64,000 nt of DNA, from contig NZ_CP058908.1 of NCBI RefSeq assembly GCF_021432765.1, positions 1,504,001 through 1,568,000 on the forward strand, given 5' to 3'. This document shows positions 63,801 through 64,000 of the stretch, in pieces. The position numbers were made by a program, and so were the translations under genes. Below the pieces are notes generated by a model. The model ran no database searches, had not been told where the DNA came from, and saw nothing but the letters and a program-made list of their open reading frames with translations. How positions within the stretch are numbered: the first letter of the stretch is position 1; each line of letters opens with the position of its first letter. The DNA comes from Pseudomonas phenolilytica (lineage in GTDB: Bacteria; Pseudomonadota; Gammaproteobacteria; Pseudomonadales; Pseudomonadaceae).

Positions 63801-64000
63801 CCACGACATCTATTCCATCGAGGACTTGGCACAGCTGATCTTCGATCTCAAGCAGGTCAACCCTCGCGCGCTGGTGTCGGTCAAGCTGGTGGCCGAGCCG
63901 GGCGTCGGCACCATCGCCGCCGGCGTCGCCAAGGCCTACGCGGACCTGATCACCATCTCCGGTTATGACGGCGGTACCGGCGCCTCGCCGCTGACCTCGA
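60892..64000 (+). CDS. gltB: Glutamate synthase large subunit, 3' end missing
   Basis: GltB transfers the glutamine amide to 2-oxoglutarate to give two glutamates, using NADPH through GltD. The reading frame is open from ATG 60892 to the right edge (1036 codons of about 1480), with GGAG six bases upstream of the ATG. The N-terminal glutaminase domain has its nucleophile Cys15 after a short propeptide ([12 protein letters not shown]), then the central domain (about 430-800) and the start of the FMN-binding synthase domain ([19 protein letters not shown] segment; [35 protein letters not shown]). The last residues before the edge are [12 protein letters not shown], the FMN site. gltD should follow outside the window. 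Confidence 0.97.
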   Translation, partial: MRAGLFRPEEFKDNCGFGLIAHMQGEASHHLLKTAIASLTCMTHRGGINADGKTGDGCGLLMQKPDAFLRAMAREHFATELPDQYAVGMIFLSQDPSEADIARARLNEEVAAQGLTLVGWREVPVDTSVLGRLALERLPRIEQIYVAGAGLSERDFGIKLFFARRRAEVALADREFYVCSLSDKDIIYKGLMMPADLAQFYPDLGDERLATAICVFHQRFSTNTLPRWPLAQPFRYLAHNGEINTITGNRNWAQARRLKFANELLPDLESLAPLINRTGSDSSSMDNMLELLVTGGMDLFRSLRMIIPPAWQNVETMDADLRAFYEYNSMHMEPWDGPAGVVLTDGRHAVCLLDRNGLRPARWVTTKNGYITLASEVGVWDYQPEDVIAKGRVGPGQILAVDTHTGQILHTSDIDNRLKAQHPYKKWLRGTALRIQSTLDDNDHGSAVYDVDQLKQYMKMFQVTFEERDQVLRPLAEQGQEAVGSMGDDTPMAVLSHRVRSPYDYFRQQFAQVTNPPIDPLREAIVMSLETCLGAERNVFEETADHANRAILTTPVISPAKWRTIMELDRPGFERHFLDLNYDESLGLEAAVRNLAEQAEEAVRAGKVLLVLSDRHIAPGKLPMHASLAVGAVHHRLVETGLRCDCNILVETATARDPHHFAVLIGFGATAVYPFLAYEVLSDLIRTGEVLGDLYEVFKHYRKGISKGLLKIISKMGISTIASYRGAQLFEAIGLAEEVVELSFRGVASRIQGARFVDLEAEQKALADEAWNNRKAIQQGGLLKFVHGGEYHAYNPDVVGALQAAVQSGDYARFKEYSALVDKRPVSMLRDLLGVKLAEQPLALEEVEPLDSILKRFDSAGISLGALSPEAHEAIAAAMNRIGARSNSGEGGEDPARYGTERSSKIKQVATGRFGVTPEYLINAEVLQIKVAQGAKPGEGGQLPGGKVNGLIARLRYAVPGVTLISPPPHHDIYSIEDLAQLIFDLKQVNPRALVSVKLVAEPGVGTIAAGVAKAYADLITISGYDGGTGASPLTS

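Overview
The window reads as core chromosome of a GC-rich gammaproteobacterium of the genus Pseudomonas in the broad sense. The strongest signs are the sutA, comM/glnK/amtB, cyaY/rnk/cyaA, argH/algZ/algR/hemCDXY/dsbB/algQ/algP, hemB/ppk/ppx/trxA/rho/ubiD and argS/priA/rpmE/maeB/mrcA/pilMNOPQ/aroKB/gltB blocks. From memory they follow the P. aeruginosa PAO1 order from about PA5290 down to PA5236, then jump to PA5052 and run to PA5036. An NnrS-family gene next to argH and a short AlgP tail lean towards the P. stutzeri (Stutzerimonas) group; that placement is inference. Coding density is high. I found no tRNA, rRNA, insertion sequence, prophage or CRISPR array.

Layout. 1-5.4 kb: 5' end of a BCCT osmolyte transporter, comM, ubiK, then glnK-amtB (nitrogen sensing and ammonium uptake) behind a sigma-54/NtrC-type control region, a YjbQ protein and the RNA polymerase regulator sutA. 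5.4-14 kb: HAD hydrolase, xerC, DUF484, dapF, lysA and lptM on the minus strand, then cyaY and rnk on plus, then cyaA on minus. 14-16.7 kb: the least conserved part, with three poorly known small genes and nnrS. 16.7-26.5 kb: argH, then the AlgZ/AlgR two-component pair, four heme genes (hemCDXY), dsbB, algQ and algP. 26.5-32.7 kb: TIGR02444, a tight ABC-F/MscS/TerC/LysE/YaiI series, a thioesterase and elbB. 33-42.4 kb: hemB-ppk behind a Pho box, ppx, trxA, rho, ubiD and a 2Fe-2S reductase. 42.5-64 kb: SPOR protein, argS, priA, rpmE, a nuclease, malic enzyme, mrcA, the type IV pilus operon pilMNOPQ, aroK-aroB, a DamX-like ATPase/SPOR protein and the first 70% of gltB.

How the genes work together. 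Nitrogen control is represented at both ends (GlnK/AmtB and GOGAT). Heme synthesis is split between hemCDXY and hemB. AlgZ/AlgR, AlgQ and AlgP are the classical alginate and virulence regulators, and AlgZ/AlgR also control type IV pili in relatives. hemB and ppk appear to form one phosphate-responsive unit, with ppx pointing towards ppk from the other side. Many neighbours are translationally coupled through 1-4 base start/stop overlaps.

I did not find a convincing new multi-gene system. The best leads are regulatory: paired NtrC-like sites plus a sigma-54 promoter ahead of glnK, a well-spaced Pho-box promoter ahead of hemB-ppk, a terminator-like hairpin inside the signal-peptide codons of the nuclease after rpmE, a C-rich rho leader, and a cluster of ATA codons in pilO.
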